Of a stretch of 64,000 nt of DNA, positions 26,478-35,720 are shown piece by piece. The position numbers were made by a program, and so were the translations under genes. The notes beneath the pieces are model-generated. The model ran no database searches and was not told the DNA's origin. It saw nothing but the letters and a program-made list of their open reading frames with translations. How positions within the stretch are numbered: the stretch's first letter is position 1; every line of letters starts with the position of its first letter. The stretch is from assembly GCA_910575795.1 (NCBI GenBank), contig CAJTGE010000006.1, forward strand, positions 62,001 through 126,000, read 5' to 3'. The DNA comes from Clostridiaceae bacterium. Its GTDB lineage: Bacteria; Bacillota; Clostridia; Lachnospirales; Lachnospiraceae.

Positions 26478-27860
26478 ATGGAACAGTATATAGAGCTTTC
26501 GCAAAAACAGGGGCTGGCTCAGCACATGATCCAATCCATGGAAATCCTTCAGATGAATGCGCTTGAGCTGGAGAGCTATCTGGAAAACCTGGCGCTTGAG
26601 AACCCTGTCATGGAACTGGACGAGCGGGGCCGGGAAGACCTCCCGGCGCAGCAGGAGAAGCAGGAGGAGCTGCAGCGCAAATTAGACTGGCTGGAATCGA
26701 CGGATCTGCAGAACAGGGTGTATTACCAGCAGGAACGCGGCGATGACAGCCCGGAGGACAACTGGCATGATCAAAACTGGGCGGAGGAAAGCTTAAGCGA
26801 TTATCTTTTATCCCAGATCCTACTGTCCGGCTTTTCCGGACAGGATCGGTCCATCCTGAAATTTATGATCCTGTCCCTGGATGAGCGCGGCTATTATCCG
26901 GATGAATTGTCGGTCGCCGCCGAAGCGTATCATGTGGATGTCCCGCATATTGAGCGTCTTCTGAAGGTGATCCAGTCTCTAAACCCCGCGGGAATCGGCG
27001 CGCGCTCCCTGGAAGAATGTCTGCTTTTGCAGATAGAGCGCGGAGGCAGTACACATAAACTGACAGAGGCTATTATAAAGAACCATTTAAACGATATCGC
27101 CAGGAACCATCTGCCGCATATTGCGAAAAAACTGAACGCCTCCATGGAGGAAGTAACCCTGGCCTGCGAGGAAATCCGCAGGCTCCAGCCTAAACCGGGA
27201 AGCGCCTTTTACAGCAGGAATTACCTTCAATATATCACCCCGGATGTTATTATCGTTACATTAGAGGGTTCCTTTGAAATTCTGATCAATGAGTACAAGT
27301 ATCCCGGATTTCATATCAGCAGCTATTATCAGGATATGCACCGCACGATCGCCGATAAGGAGGCCAAAGCCTATCTGCACGAGAAAATCCGGCAGGCCAG
27401 GTGGGTTTCCAGCTGCATCGAACAGCGCGCCTCCACGCTCGCGCGCGTCATGCATGAGCTCGTGCAGCTTCAGAATGACTTTTTCCTGCGCGGAACCGGA
27501 TACAAACGCCCGATGAAGCTCTCTGATCTGGCGGATAAGCTTAACCTGCACGAATCCACCGTCAGCCGGGCCCTGCACGGCAAATATCTCCAGTGCCACT
27601 GGGGGATATTCCCGCTGAACTATTTTCTGACCTGCGCCGCGGGGAAAGCGGCCGGGACAACGCAGGAAAAGACCCCGGAGCAGGTAAAAGCATTGATTCA
27701 GACCATCGTGGACGGGGAAGACAAGCAAAATCCCTACAGCGATCAGGCGATCAGCGAAAAGCTTTTGCAGCATGATATCCATATCTCGCGCAGGACCGTC
27801 AATAAATACAGGGGCGAAATGAATCTGCCGGATAAAAACGGGCGTAAAATCTGGGGATAG
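26478..27860 (+). CDS. rpoN: RNA polymerase sigma-54 factor
   Basis: 460 residues. Alternative sigma factor that recognises -24/-12 promoters and needs an AAA+ activator. The Gln-rich activator-interacting N-terminus is present (LSQKQGLAQHMIQSMEILQMNALEL), then the acidic region, the core-binding domain (RSLEECLLLQIERG...IRRLQPKPGSAF), the HTH region (MKLSDLADKLNLHESTVSRALHGKYLQC) and the RpoN box SRRTVNKYR near the C-terminus. It ends 8 bases from the convergent activator gene. Two canonical -24/-12 sequences lie 6 kb away at 33928 and 34225. Confidence 0.96.
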   Translation: MEQYIELSQKQGLAQHMIQSMEILQMNALELESYLENLALENPVMELDERGREDLPAQQEKQEELQRKLDWLESTDLQNRVYYQQERGDDSPEDNWHDQNWAEESLSDYLLSQILLSGFSGQDRSILKFMILSLDERGYYPDELSVAAEAYHVDVPHIERLLKVIQSLNPAGIGARSLEECLLLQIERGGSTHKLTEAIIKNHLNDIARNHLPHIAKKLNASMEEVTLACEEIRRLQPKPGSAFYSRNYLQYITPDVIIVTLEGSFEILINEYKYPGFHISSYYQDMHRTIADKEAKAYLHEKIRQARWVSSCIEQRASTLARVMHELVQLQNDFFLRGTGYKRPMKLSDLADKLNLHESTVSRALHGKYLQCHWGIFPLNYFLTCAAGKAAGTTQEKTPEQVKALIQTIVDGEDKQNPYSDQAISEKLLQHDIHISRRTVNKYRGEMNLPDKNGRKIWG

Positions 27861-27868
27861 CGCGCCAT

Positions 27869-29284
27869 TTACATCAGATCCTTCACCTGCGCGCTGAAGC
27901 GCTGACGTTTCCGCACAAACGTGGAGGGCGTCATGCCAAGGCTTGCGGCGGCGTCCCGCACGTTGCCAAACGTCTCATACGCATGGTTGATATATTCCAG
28001 CTCCAGCGCCTCGATCGCGCTCTTTAAGCTTCCTGTGTGCGCCGGCACGCATGGCGCGGCCTTCGGGCGTTCCCCGGCCGGATACAGCGAAAGGGCGTCC
28101 GGCGTGATCTCGTCGCCGCTGCTGATGATGGCCGCCCGTTCCACGATATTGCGCAGCTCGCGGATATTCCCGGGCCAGTTATAGTCTTTCATCATGGTAA
28201 TGGAAATCAGCGAAAAATATTTCTTGAAATTATACTTCTTATTGAGCTGTGACAGAAACAGGCTGGCAAGCGGGATGATATCCGCGGGCCGCTCCCTGAG
28301 CGGCGGGATATGGATTGGGAAGATCATCAGCCTGTAGTACAGATCCTCCCGGAACGCCTTCTGCCTCACCATCTCCTCTAAGTTCCGGTTGGTGGCCGCC
28401 AGGACCCGCACGTCGGCCTTCACGGGCTTCCGGCCCCCGATCCGCTCAAACTCCTGCTCCTGCAGCACGCGCAGGAGTTTGACCTGCATATCCAGGGGCA
28501 GTTCCCCCACCTCGTCAAGAAAAATGGTTCCCGTATCTGCCACCTCGAACAGCCCCATCTTCCCGTTCCGGTCCGCTCCCGTAAAAGCGCCCTTTTCATA
28601 TCCGAACAGCTCGCTCTCCACCAGGTTCGCCGGGATTGCGCCGCAGTTTACCTTAATAAAGGGCTTGTCATTCCGGCTGCTGTTCTGGTAAATATATTTT
28701 GCAAACACCTCCTTCCCCACCCCGGTCTCTCCCAGCAGGATCACCGTGGTATCCAGAGGAGCAACCCGCTTTGACAGGGAGATAATCTCCATTGTTTTCT
28801 GATCCTCGGCTGTCAGGCAGCAGCGTTTGAGGGAATCCCTCTGTATATGCTCCAGCTCCTTGCGAAGCTTGCGCTCCTTCTGATGGAACTGCGCGGCCTC
28901 CTCCTTTAAGCGGTACAATTCCGTTATATCACGGACATTGGTGATCACAAGAATCACCTCATCCTGCACATTGGTAATCGGAGTGCTCGTAATTAAGGCG
29001 CGCTTTCCGGTCTTAAATTCCTGCTGAATCGTAATCGGGCGCTTCTGCGCCAGAGCCATCAGCGTACCGGAAGCGGAAATCGTCTTATTGCGGACCAGCT
29101 CCCTCATATTATAGCCCAGCACCTCGCTTTTCTTTAAGCCCGAAATCGTAAGATAAGAACGGTTCACCTTAATCGTATTGGCCTGTCCGTCCGTAATATA
29201 AATCCCGTCAAAGGAATGCTCAATAATCGCATCCAGATATTCGCTGCTCAAAGGCTCCGCAATCTCTTTTCTGTTCTGCATCAT
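27869..29284 (-). CDS. Sigma-54-dependent transcriptional activator (PAS-AAA+-Fis)
   Basis: 471 residues. An N-terminal PAS sensor ([18 protein letters not shown]-like, residues 15-125) and a coiled coil are followed by the AAA+ domain with Walker A GETGVGKE, the sigma-54 contact loop GAFTGA ([16 protein letters not shown]), Walker [13 protein letters not shown] and arginine-finger region, then a Fis-type HTH ([20 protein letters not shown]). There is no receiver domain, so the PAS domain probably senses a small molecule. It follows the permease gene on the same strand and is the only such activator in the window, so it is the likely regulator of the divergent promoters at 33928 and 34225. 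That assignment is inference. Confidence 0.93.
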   Translation of the reverse strand: MMQNRKEIAEPLSSEYLDAIIEHSFDGIYITDGQANTIKVNRSYLTISGLKKSEVLGYNMRELVRNKTISASGTLMALAQKRPITIQQEFKTGKRALITSTPITNVQDEVILVITNVRDITELYRLKEEAAQFHQKERKLRKELEHIQRDSLKRCCLTAEDQKTMEIISLSKRVAPLDTTVILLGETGVGKEVFAKYIYQNSSRNDKPFIKVNCGAIPANLVESELFGYEKGAFTGADRNGKMGLFEVADTGTIFLDEVGELPLDMQVKLLRVLQEQEFERIGGRKPVKADVRVLAATNRNLEEMVRQKAFREDLYYRLMIFPIHIPPLRERPADIIPLASLFLSQLNKKYNFKKYFSLISITMMKDYNWPGNIRELRNIVERAAIISSGDEITPDALSLYPAGERPKAAPCVPAHTGSLKSAIEALELEYINHAYETFGNVRDAAASLGMTPSTFVRKRQRFSAQVKDLM

Positions 29285-29310
29285 TTCTCCCCTCTCCCCC
29301 TGATTTTTCG

Positions 29311-29418
29311 TAACAGTTCAGACAACCTCTGAACTGTTATGATTCTTCAGCCGCAGACGGCTGTCCGACAGCCTCATTTTAACGTGCTGTTAAAAAAATA
29401 TCAACACTGTTAAAACAG
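29311..29418. repeat. Palindromes before the sigma-54 activator gene (TAACAGTTCAGA family copy 3, plus CTGTTAAAACAG)
   Basis: Within the 302-base gap between the permease and the activator, TAACAGTTCAGA and TCTGAACTGTTA (29311-29339) form a perfect 12-bp palindrome with a 5-base loop. A separate 12-base palindrome CTGTTAAAACAG lies at 29407-29418, about 120 bases upstream of the activator start, and could be an operator. Nothing else is recognised in the gap. Confidence 0.6.
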
Positions 29419-29586
29419 CGATGTATGGCATAACCCGGCTCAAAAAAACGCCTCGCGCCGGCTCATGTGCGACAGCATCTGCCGGACCGCCCCGGGAAAT
29501 GATGACGGCCAGGGAGAGCTTGAAAGCGCCGCCTGCTCCCGGCGGACTTTCCACGACTCCCTCTGGCCTGTGTATCTTCTGTAATT

Positions 29587-30948
29587 TTACGCGTTCGACG
29601 CTTTTTCCTCCACGACCGGATTTTTGAAATTCCCATAGATCAGAATGTAGACAATCACGCCGGCAGCAAGCCCCCAGGCCGCGCCCTTAATGGCGAGGAT
29701 ACCGGCCATAGCGCCTGCGATGCCGCGCTCTGCGTCTGTCTTTATCATGCCCAGCCCAATCTGGCAGCATACATATCCCTGCACAATCAGCGTAAGGGAC
29801 AGGGCCGCCGGAAGGATCGGCTGCACAAAGGATGCGACCGGGACGAGCGCCACGCAGATGAACGTCATCCAGCGGAATGTGCCCACGCCGCTGAAGATCG
29901 AATCCATAGATTCCCTGCCGTCCTTATAGCGCTCTGCAACAGAGGCGGTTACCGCCGCCCACAGAGGCCCGCAGAGAGCCACATAGGGGCAGATCAGGGA
30001 CTGTACGATGTTGCGGATTGCGCTGATTATATTGGAACGGTTGGCGTTAAAGTCAATCTTTTCATCCTGCCGGATCTCGTCGGCGGCTGACAAAAGCTGC
30101 TCGCTGGATACGAAATCGCCGAAGGCGATGATATAGACAGAGATCGCCGTCGGGATCGCCGCGATAAACTGCCCGATGCCTGGAAAACCGATGGAAAACG
30201 GACTCAACGTGCTCATAATCGCGCCGAATTCCGGAATCTTGATCACCTCTCCGAGCACCAGGTTTGGCGGCGGAAGCTCGCCGGAAAGCGGCCCGATGAT
30301 CACCGCGATGATGATCGCCGGCAGCATGCCGAAATTCCCGACCATATACCACAGCTTATTCTTTGCCTTCATTTTCTTAAACAGCAGCGAAAAAAGCAGG
30401 AAATAGGCGATGACAGAGCCGATCAGCACTGTGGCCGGGTACATGCCCGCCCGTCCGCCGTCCTTAAATTCGCCCATAATCGCGGAAAAGCCCGCGCCGA
30501 CAAGCACGCCGGATTTGATCGCGTTCGGGATCGCGCCGATGATTTTGCTGGCAAGCCCCGTTACTCCCATAAAAAGGAAGATGATACCGACCATGAGCTG
30601 CAGGGCAATCAGGCTTTGCGTTCTCGCCGGCCCCTGCTCGGACAGGGTCAGGAAGGCGGTAACAAGCGGAATGGCCGGCGTGATCCAGCCCGGAACGACC
30701 GGATCGCCCAGCAGCGCGTGCATACTGTAGAAAAAGCCGTTGATAATCACCATGCTCCAGGCCACCTCATAGGGAACCCCCAGCACCTCCTCGAGGACCG
30801 GGATCGCGCCCAGGCAGGTCGCGCACATCAGGATGGCCTGCAGGCACTCGGAAATCTCCCATCTGTAGTGGATAAATGGAAGGCGGATCTTAAATATGCC
30901 GGCAGGAATATACGGCTGCTCCTGTCCATATTCACGTTTCATTGCCAT
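29587..30948 (-). CDS. SLC23/NCS2-like permease
   Basis: 453 residues with about twelve membrane segments and the general layout of xanthine/uracil (NCS2, SLC23) or related solute permeases, for example GLASKIIGAIPNAIKSGVLVGAGFSAIMGEF and FSIGFPGIGQFIAAIPTAISVYIIAFGDF. The substrate cannot be read from sequence. Its place 55 bases after the 4-hydroxybutyrate CoA-transferase gene suggests uptake of 4-hydroxybutyrate or a related acid, as inference. AGGAG precedes the start. Probably cotranscribed with the two upstream genes from the promoter at 33928. Confidence 0.8.
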   Translation of the reverse strand: MAMKREYGQEQPYIPAGIFKIRLPFIHYRWEISECLQAILMCATCLGAIPVLEEVLGVPYEVAWSMVIINGFFYSMHALLGDPVVPGWITPAIPLVTAFLTLSEQGPARTQSLIALQLMVGIIFLFMGVTGLASKIIGAIPNAIKSGVLVGAGFSAIMGEFKDGGRAGMYPATVLIGSVIAYFLLFSLLFKKMKAKNKLWYMVGNFGMLPAIIIAVIIGPLSGELPPPNLVLGEVIKIPEFGAIMSTLSPFSIGFPGIGQFIAAIPTAISVYIIAFGDFVSSEQLLSAADEIRQDEKIDFNANRSNIISAIRNIVQSLICPYVALCGPLWAAVTASVAERYKDGRESMDSIFSGVGTFRWMTFICVALVPVASFVQPILPAALSLTLIVQGYVCCQIGLGMIKTDAERGIAGAMAGILAIKGAAWGLAAGVIVYILIYGNFKNPVVEEKASNA

Positions 30949-31003
30949 AAGTAATTACTCCTATTCTGTCCAACTGTTTATGTTACGGTTCACAGTAACC
31001 TGT

Positions 31004-32314
31004 TTATTCATATTTACAATGGAACCTCTGTTCATACACTGATTTTAAGCCGTCGCGGAAATCGGGATGCGCGATCTCGATCAGCGCTCGGGCGCGATCC
31101 TTTAAGGTCTTTCCCGCCAGCTTCGCAACGCCGTACTCTGTCACAGCGTAGTCGATATCGTTCCGGGACGTTGTGACGGCCGCTCCCTCGTCCAGCAGAG
31201 GCACAATCTTGGACACGGTCCCTTTGGCCGCCGTGGACGGGAACGCCAGGATCGAGCGGCCGTTTTTAGCCATGGATGCGCCGCGGATAAAGTCCACCTG
31301 GCCGCCGACGCCGGATATCTGCGTATAGCCGATCGATTCCGAAGCCGCCTGTCCCATCAGATCAATCTGCACGCAGGAATTGATGGAGACAATATTGTCC
31401 TCCTTCATCACCACAACCGGGTTATTTACATAATCAACCGGATACATCTCCACATCCGGATTGTTATTTACAAAGTCATACAGCCGTTTTGTCCCCATCA
31501 GGAAATTGGCCACAAATTTTCCCACATGCGTGGTCTTTTTCTTATTGGTAATAACGCCGCTCTCCACTAATTCCACAACGCCGTCGGAAAACATCTCGGA
31601 ATGGATGCCCAGATCCTTTTTCTCTTTCAGGAATAAAAGCACCGCGTCCGGGATCGCGCCGATCCCAAGCTGCAGCGTATCGCCGTCGTTTATCAGGGAC
31701 GCGCAGTTTGCGCCAATAGCCTTTTCCACGTCGCTGATTTTCGGCGGGGCCAGCTCAATGATCGGGGCGTCATGCTCGACAATGGCCACAATATTCGCAT
31801 CCGCCGCGTTTATGCAGCTATCTCCCCCGGTTCCCGGCATTTCTTTATTCACCTGTACAATGACCTTCTTCGCGGCTCTGGCAGCCGGAAGCGTATAATC
31901 CACCGAGATTCCAAGGCTCATATTCCCGTTCCCGTCCGGGCGGGATGCCTGGATCATGGCCACATCGACCGGAAGGCTTCCGTTTGTAAACAAATCCGGA
32001 ATGCGGTAGAAAAAGCACGGGGTATAATCGCCGCGGCCCTCCTGAACCGCCTTTCTCGTCGTCCCGCCCACAAACAGGGCGTTGTGGCGGAAATGTTTTT
32101 CCATGCCCGGCTGTGCGTAGCCGGCCTTGCCCATGGCCACCATATGGACGATCTCAACATTTTCGTACTGCTCTGCCTTCGCTATCATAGCCTCAACCAC
32201 ATGGGACGGCTCTCCGCAGGCATGGCCGATCACAACGCGTTCGCCGGATTTAATAAAATCAACGGCCTTTTCGGCCTCCGTCAATTTACTCTGATACTCG
32301 CTTTCCCAGCTCAT
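31004..32314 (-). CDS. abfT: 4-hydroxybutyrate CoA-transferase
   Basis: 436 residues, acetyl-CoA hydrolase/transferase family. It moves CoA from acetyl-CoA (or butyryl-CoA) to 4-hydroxybutyrate. The glycine-rich GIGAIPDAVLLFL and the catalytic glutamate region LGIHSEMFSDGVVEL are present, as are the C-terminal QISGVGGQVDFIRGA and RNDIDYAVTEYGVAKLAGKTL. The function is assigned mainly because the dehydratase gene upstream makes the next step. GGAGG precedes the ATG. Relatives act on acetate, butyrate or succinate, so specificity is strongly suggested, not proven. Confidence 0.88.
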   Translation of the reverse strand: MSWESEYQSKLTEAEKAVDFIKSGERVVIGHACGEPSHVVEAMIAKAEQYENVEIVHMVAMGKAGYAQPGMEKHFRHNALFVGGTTRKAVQEGRGDYTPCFFYRIPDLFTNGSLPVDVAMIQASRPDGNGNMSLGISVDYTLPAARAAKKVIVQVNKEMPGTGGDSCINAADANIVAIVEHDAPIIELAPPKISDVEKAIGANCASLINDGDTLQLGIGAIPDAVLLFLKEKKDLGIHSEMFSDGVVELVESGVITNKKKTTHVGKFVANFLMGTKRLYDFVNNNPDVEMYPVDYVNNPVVVMKEDNIVSINSCVQIDLMGQAASESIGYTQISGVGGQVDFIRGASMAKNGRSILAFPSTAAKGTVSKIVPLLDEGAAVTTSRNDIDYAVTEYGVAKLAGKTLKDRARALIEIAHPDFRDGLKSVYEQRFHCKYE

Positions 32315-32422
32315 GGGATTCCTCCATTTCTAAATTCCAAATACAAATGCGGGCGGCAGATCGCTCAAATCCACAGAAGAGGGCCTGGGGCCCTCTCTGC
32401 GTCCCCCGCAAACGCCGCGCTC

Positions 32423-33871
32423 TTATTCCTCGATCTTGGCGATCGCCTTTGCCAGTTTCTTCTTCATGGCAAGGTTGCCCTGACGGGAGATCATGATTCT
32501 CTGCGCCTGCGGAGAGCCTGCGCCGTGCATGGACTCGGTCCGGTAGCCGACTGCCGCCGCGCCGAGCGTCAGATTTTCGATGAGGCGCATCATGCGCAGC
32601 CTGTTCTCCGTCGATACGGCATTTACGCCGCGGAAATACTTCTCCACATATTTGCCAAGGAACGGATCCTTTAAGTCCTTCTCCGACGGGGCTGTTACCA
32701 TCAGGCCGCCTGCGATGTCCTCGGCAAGACGCGCGATCTCATACGGGAACCGGGTGACATTCTGCTTACATACATTGGCCAGAAGCAGATCGATTAAGTA
32801 GTTGCCGGATTTTGTCGGCGCGCCCTCTGCGGAACATGCAATGCCGCAGCAGTATAAGGTTTCATTTAAGTGCGTCATCTCGATCAGTTTGTCCTTTACG
32901 TGGGAAGCTCTCTGCGCGCCGTTGTACTCCGCGATCACAGCCGCCGCGCCGATCAGAACATCGCCCACGCCAACCTTGCATCCGCCGTAGGACTGTCTGT
33001 GGTAGCCCGCGAAACGCTCTACCAGAACGCCTGCAAATTCATACTCTCCATTTAAGAAGATGCGCTCGTTCGGCACAAATACATCGTCAAAAATAACCAG
33101 GGCCTCTGTCCCGCCGTACTCGGAATTGCCGACGTCGATCTGGCTGCCCTCCAGCTTTCTCGTATCGCAGGACTGACGGCCCACGATCATGAAGATGCCC
33201 TTTGCGTCAGTCGGTACTGCAAAGGATACGGCATAATCCCTGTCGTCCTCGCCCATGGCGATGGTCGGCATAACGATCACCTCATGGGAGTTTACAAAAC
33301 CGGTCTGATGCGCTTTTGCACCGCGGACAACAATGCCGTCCTCTCTTCTCTCAACAACCCGTAAATACAGATCCGGATCCGCCTGGGCATGCGGCGCCAG
33401 GGAACGATCTCCCTTGGGATCCGTCATAGCGCCGTCTACGGTGAGATCCTTTTCCTGAACATACTGTAAAAACTTCTTGAAATTTTCATGATAATGCGTT
33501 CCGTGCTTTTCATCAGTTTCATATGTAGTGCTGTATACGGCGTTGAACGCGTCCATGCCTACGCAGCGCTGGAAGCATGCCGCCGTCTTCTGTCCGCAGA
33601 GACGCTGCATCTTTACCTTCTTGATCAGATCCTCCGTGCTCTGGTGGATATGAGTGAAACGGTTGATCTTCTCGCCGTTAATTGAAGATTTCACCGTCAT
33701 CAAATCCTCATATTCCGGCATCTGAGCCAGATCATAGGTCGCCTTCACGGAATTTAAAGACGGACGGAGAATGGGGTCATCGACCGGATTTTCAATCTTC
33801 TTTCCGAACATGTAAACCTGAAGGTTTAATTTTCTCATGCTTTCCACATACTGCTCACCTGTCATTAACAT
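32423..33871 (-). CDS. abfD: 4-hydroxybutyryl-CoA dehydratase/vinylacetyl-CoA isomerase
   Basis: 482 residues. FAD and [4Fe-4S] enzyme that dehydrates 4-hydroxybutyryl-CoA to crotonyl-CoA by a radical route. It follows the Clostridium aminobutyricum protein closely throughout. The iron-sulfur ligands are kept: Cys99 and Cys103 (ACFQRC), and the His and Cys of AGYHRQSYGGCKVG near 291 and 298. The segment GIVVRGAKAHQTG and the end ESMHGAGSPQAQRIMI are also conserved. Start MLMTGEQYVES matches the known N-terminus. It is the first gene after a canonical sigma-54 promoter (33928-33943, minus strand). Because the enzyme is oxygen-sensitive, it indicates an anaerobic life. Confidence 0.95.
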   Translation of the reverse strand: MLMTGEQYVESMRKLNLQVYMFGKKIENPVDDPILRPSLNSVKATYDLAQMPEYEDLMTVKSSINGEKINRFTHIHQSTEDLIKKVKMQRLCGQKTAACFQRCVGMDAFNAVYSTTYETDEKHGTHYHENFKKFLQYVQEKDLTVDGAMTDPKGDRSLAPHAQADPDLYLRVVERREDGIVVRGAKAHQTGFVNSHEVIVMPTIAMGEDDRDYAVSFAVPTDAKGIFMIVGRQSCDTRKLEGSQIDVGNSEYGGTEALVIFDDVFVPNERIFLNGEYEFAGVLVERFAGYHRQSYGGCKVGVGDVLIGAAAVIAEYNGAQRASHVKDKLIEMTHLNETLYCCGIACSAEGAPTKSGNYLIDLLLANVCKQNVTRFPYEIARLAEDIAGGLMVTAPSEKDLKDPFLGKYVEKYFRGVNAVSTENRLRMMRLIENLTLGAAAVGYRTESMHGAGSPQAQRIMISRQGNLAMKKKLAKAIAKIEE

Positions 33872-33927
33872 AGCTTATAATTCCTTTCTTTATAAAATTT
33901 ATTTATAACTGTTATAACTGGATTTAA

Positions 33928-33943
33928 TGCAAATCGCGTGCCA
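33928..33943 (-). promoter_or_regulatory. Sigma-54 (-24/-12) promoter for abfD
   Basis: On the minus strand the sequence is TGGCACGCGATTTGCA. It fits TGGCACG-N4-TTGCA exactly, with 10 bases between the GG and GC dinucleotides. The expected transcript start is near 33917, leaving about 45 bases to the abfD start codon. No good -35/-10 pair is seen in this gap. Confidence 0.88.
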
Positions 33944-34107
33944 AAACACGGGAACCTTTTCCTGTTTTCTTTTAATTTTTTTTCGGCGGCCCGCAAAACA
34001 TCCCTTATTTCGGCACATCGGGCGGCCCTTCCCGGGGGAAATTTTTTCTTTTTTGATAAATAGCGACAAAAAAAGCGCCGGGACAGACAAAAAACCAGCA
34101 ATATTTT

Positions 34108-34152
34108 GTTGCGAAAATGCAACCAAACGGATATTTGATCCAAAAATGCATC
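34108..34152. promoter_or_regulatory. Two related dyads, candidate upstream activator sites
   Basis: Site 1 (34108-34123) is GTTGC-N6-GCAAC, a perfect dyad. Site 2 (34137-34152) is GATCC-N6-GCATC. Both share a TTTG at the left and AAAAATGCA or GAAAATGCA in the middle, and their centres are 29 bases apart. They lie about 75-115 bases before the plus-strand sigma-54 promoter and about 165-225 bases before the minus-strand one, normal distances for enhancer-binding activators. The rest of the 407-base gap holds an A/T-rich tract and the palindrome CGTATACG near 34190. Confidence 0.6.
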
Positions 34153-34224
34153 AGGAGTTTCCACATTCCGGCGTAAAAACCTTAAAAAGCGTATACGTTT
34201 CCATCCAAAACCGCCCCGCCTCCC

Positions 34225-34240
34225 TGGCATGAAAATTGCT
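34225..34240 (+). promoter_or_regulatory. Sigma-54 (-24/-12) promoter for the LuxC/LuxE-like operon
   Basis: TGGCATGAAAATTGCT fits the consensus TGGCAYR-N4-TTGCW, again with exactly 10 bases between GG and GC. The expected start is near 34251, 28 bases before the first gene. It diverges from the abfD promoter. Confidence 0.88.
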
Positions 34241-34278
34241 GTATATTATAGCAAAGAAAGAAAGCAGGAGTATCATAC

Positions 34279-34569
34279 ATGAATATCATTGAAAAAATCG
34301 AAGCCGTGCTGGAGGAGAAGGTTCGTCCGTCGCTTCTGGCGCATGAAGGAAATGTACAGATTCTGGAATTTACAGACGGAATCCTGAAAATCCGTCTGAC
34401 CGGACAGTGCGCGGGCTGTCCGTCCGCCCGTCTGACGACAGAGGAGCTGATCGGCAAAACGGTGATGGACGAGCTTCCCCAGGTTCAGGATGTCGTCCTC
34501 GTCAATGAGGTCAGCCCCGAGCTTCTGGATTTTGCAAAGAAGCTTTTAAACCATCAGGTGAAAGGATAA
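34279..34569 (+). CDS. NifU-like C-terminal domain protein
   Basis: 96 residues matching the C-terminal domain of NifU/NfuA, with the paired cysteines Cys44 and Cys47 in TGQCAGCPSARLTTEEL. Such proteins carry or transfer iron-sulfur clusters. As the first gene of the sigma-54 operon it may help build the [4Fe-4S] cluster of the dehydratase encoded divergently, which is inference. AGGAG lies eight bases before the ATG. Confidence 0.9.
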   Translation: MNIIEKIEAVLEEKVRPSLLAHEGNVQILEFTDGILKIRLTGQCAGCPSARLTTEELIGKTVMDELPQVQDVVLVNEVSPELLDFAKKLLNHQVKG

Positions 34570-34576
34570 ACAGCCT

Positions 34577-35386
34577 ATGACTATCGGAATCAAATACTGC
34601 GGCGGCTGCAACAGCGTCTATAACCGCGGGAGGCAGACGCAGCTCTTAAAGGAACAGTTTCCGGAACATGAATTCCGCACCGCGGCGGCCGGGACTGTCT
34701 GCGACGTGTGGCTTATTGTCTGCGGCTGCATGCGATCCTGCGCCTCCACCGACGGCCTTACGGCCAAGAAACGGATGTTTATACTGCCCACGGAGCGCAG
34801 CTTTGAAGAGGTCCGAACATATCTCAGGGCGAAGCGCGGCGCGGCCAAAAAAGGCGGCCGGGACGAAGCCATGGGGGAGGAAGCGTCCTCCGCTGACGGG
34901 AAAAACGGGCGGAAAACGGTTCTCCGCGTGGGCCAGAGCGCGCAGATGGAAAAGACCTTTTTTAAGGACGACATCGACAAATTCGCGGCCCTGACAGGAG
35001 ATTTCAGCCGTCTGCACACGGACGCGGCGTTTGCGGAAAAATCAGATTTCGGACGCCCGCTCGTGCACGGCATGCTGACCGCCAGCCTGATTTCCTCTGT
35101 CATGGGTATGCAGCTCCCCGGAGAGGGGACGGTTTTCACAGAGGCGCAGACGCGCTTTTTAAAACCCATATTTTACGGCGACACCATAACGGCCCGTGTC
35201 CGTTTCCTCTCCTGCCGCGAGGGAAAAGCCGGCTACATCGGCACATTTTCCGGCGTCTGCACAAACCAGAACGGGGAAATAACCGTGGCCGCGCGCTGCC
35301 GGCAGCTTATGTCCAAAGAGCTGTTTGAGGTCGCAAATCCCGGGGAGACGGAGGCCGATCCCGATACGGACGGATACTGGGGATAA
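34577..35386 (+). CDS. CGGC-domain / MaoC-like hydratase fusion
   Basis: 269 residues. Residues 1-85 hold a small Cys-rich domain (IKYCGGCNSVYNRGRQTQLL, then VCDVWLIVCGCMRSCAS) seen in some clostridial proteins but without an assigned function. A short charged linker leads to a MaoC hot-dog domain (residues about 115-250) with the hydratase signature TGDFSRLHTDAAFAEKSDFGRPLVHGMLTASLISSVMG. MaoC-type enzymes hydrate 2-enoyl thioesters to (R)-3-hydroxyacyl thioesters; crotonyl-CoA, the product of the abfD enzyme, would be a natural substrate. It starts 7 bases after the NifU-like stop. Confidence 0.87.
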   Translation: MTIGIKYCGGCNSVYNRGRQTQLLKEQFPEHEFRTAAAGTVCDVWLIVCGCMRSCASTDGLTAKKRMFILPTERSFEEVRTYLRAKRGAAKKGGRDEAMGEEASSADGKNGRKTVLRVGQSAQMEKTFFKDDIDKFAALTGDFSRLHTDAAFAEKSDFGRPLVHGMLTASLISSVMGMQLPGEGTVFTEAQTRFLKPIFYGDTITARVRFLSCREGKAGYIGTFSGVCTNQNGEITVAARCRQLMSKELFEVANPGETEADPDTDGYWG

Positions 35387-35480
35387 GGCGGCCCCGAGAG
35401 GCGGTGGAAGCGCTGATTTCCAGGCGCGAAGATTATGCCAAACCGGAAACCTGCACCATAAAGAAAGCGAGGAACCAGCT

Positions 35481-35720
35481 ATGACAAATTTAGAAACCTA
35501 TAATAAAATTTTCCGCGGCATATTCCGCAAAGCCGATGACGAGCTGCCCGGTTTAAAGTACAGAGGGATCGCGCTCTGGGATTCTATTGGCCATATGGAT
35601 CTGATGAGCGAGCTGGAGGAGGCGTTCGACATTCGTATCGACACGCAGGATGTGCTGGCGTTTACCTCCTATGAAACCGGAAAAGAGGTGCTGGGAAAAT
35701 ATGGAGTGGCCATTGAATAA
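35481..35720 (+). CDS. Acyl carrier protein (operon-specific)
   Basis: 79 residues with the phosphopantetheine serine in ALWDSIGHMDLMSELEEAFDIRI and the acidic helix pattern of carrier proteins. It is distinct from the housekeeping acpP at 48662-48895, being less acidic and longer at the N-terminus. The ATG at 35481 follows GAGGAA. The next gene starts inside its last codons. It probably carries the acyl group for the LuxE/LuxC-like enzymes. Confidence 0.88.
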   Translation: MTNLETYNKIFRGIFRKADDELPGLKYRGIALWDSIGHMDLMSELEEAFDIRIDTQDVLAFTSYETGKEVLGKYGVAIE

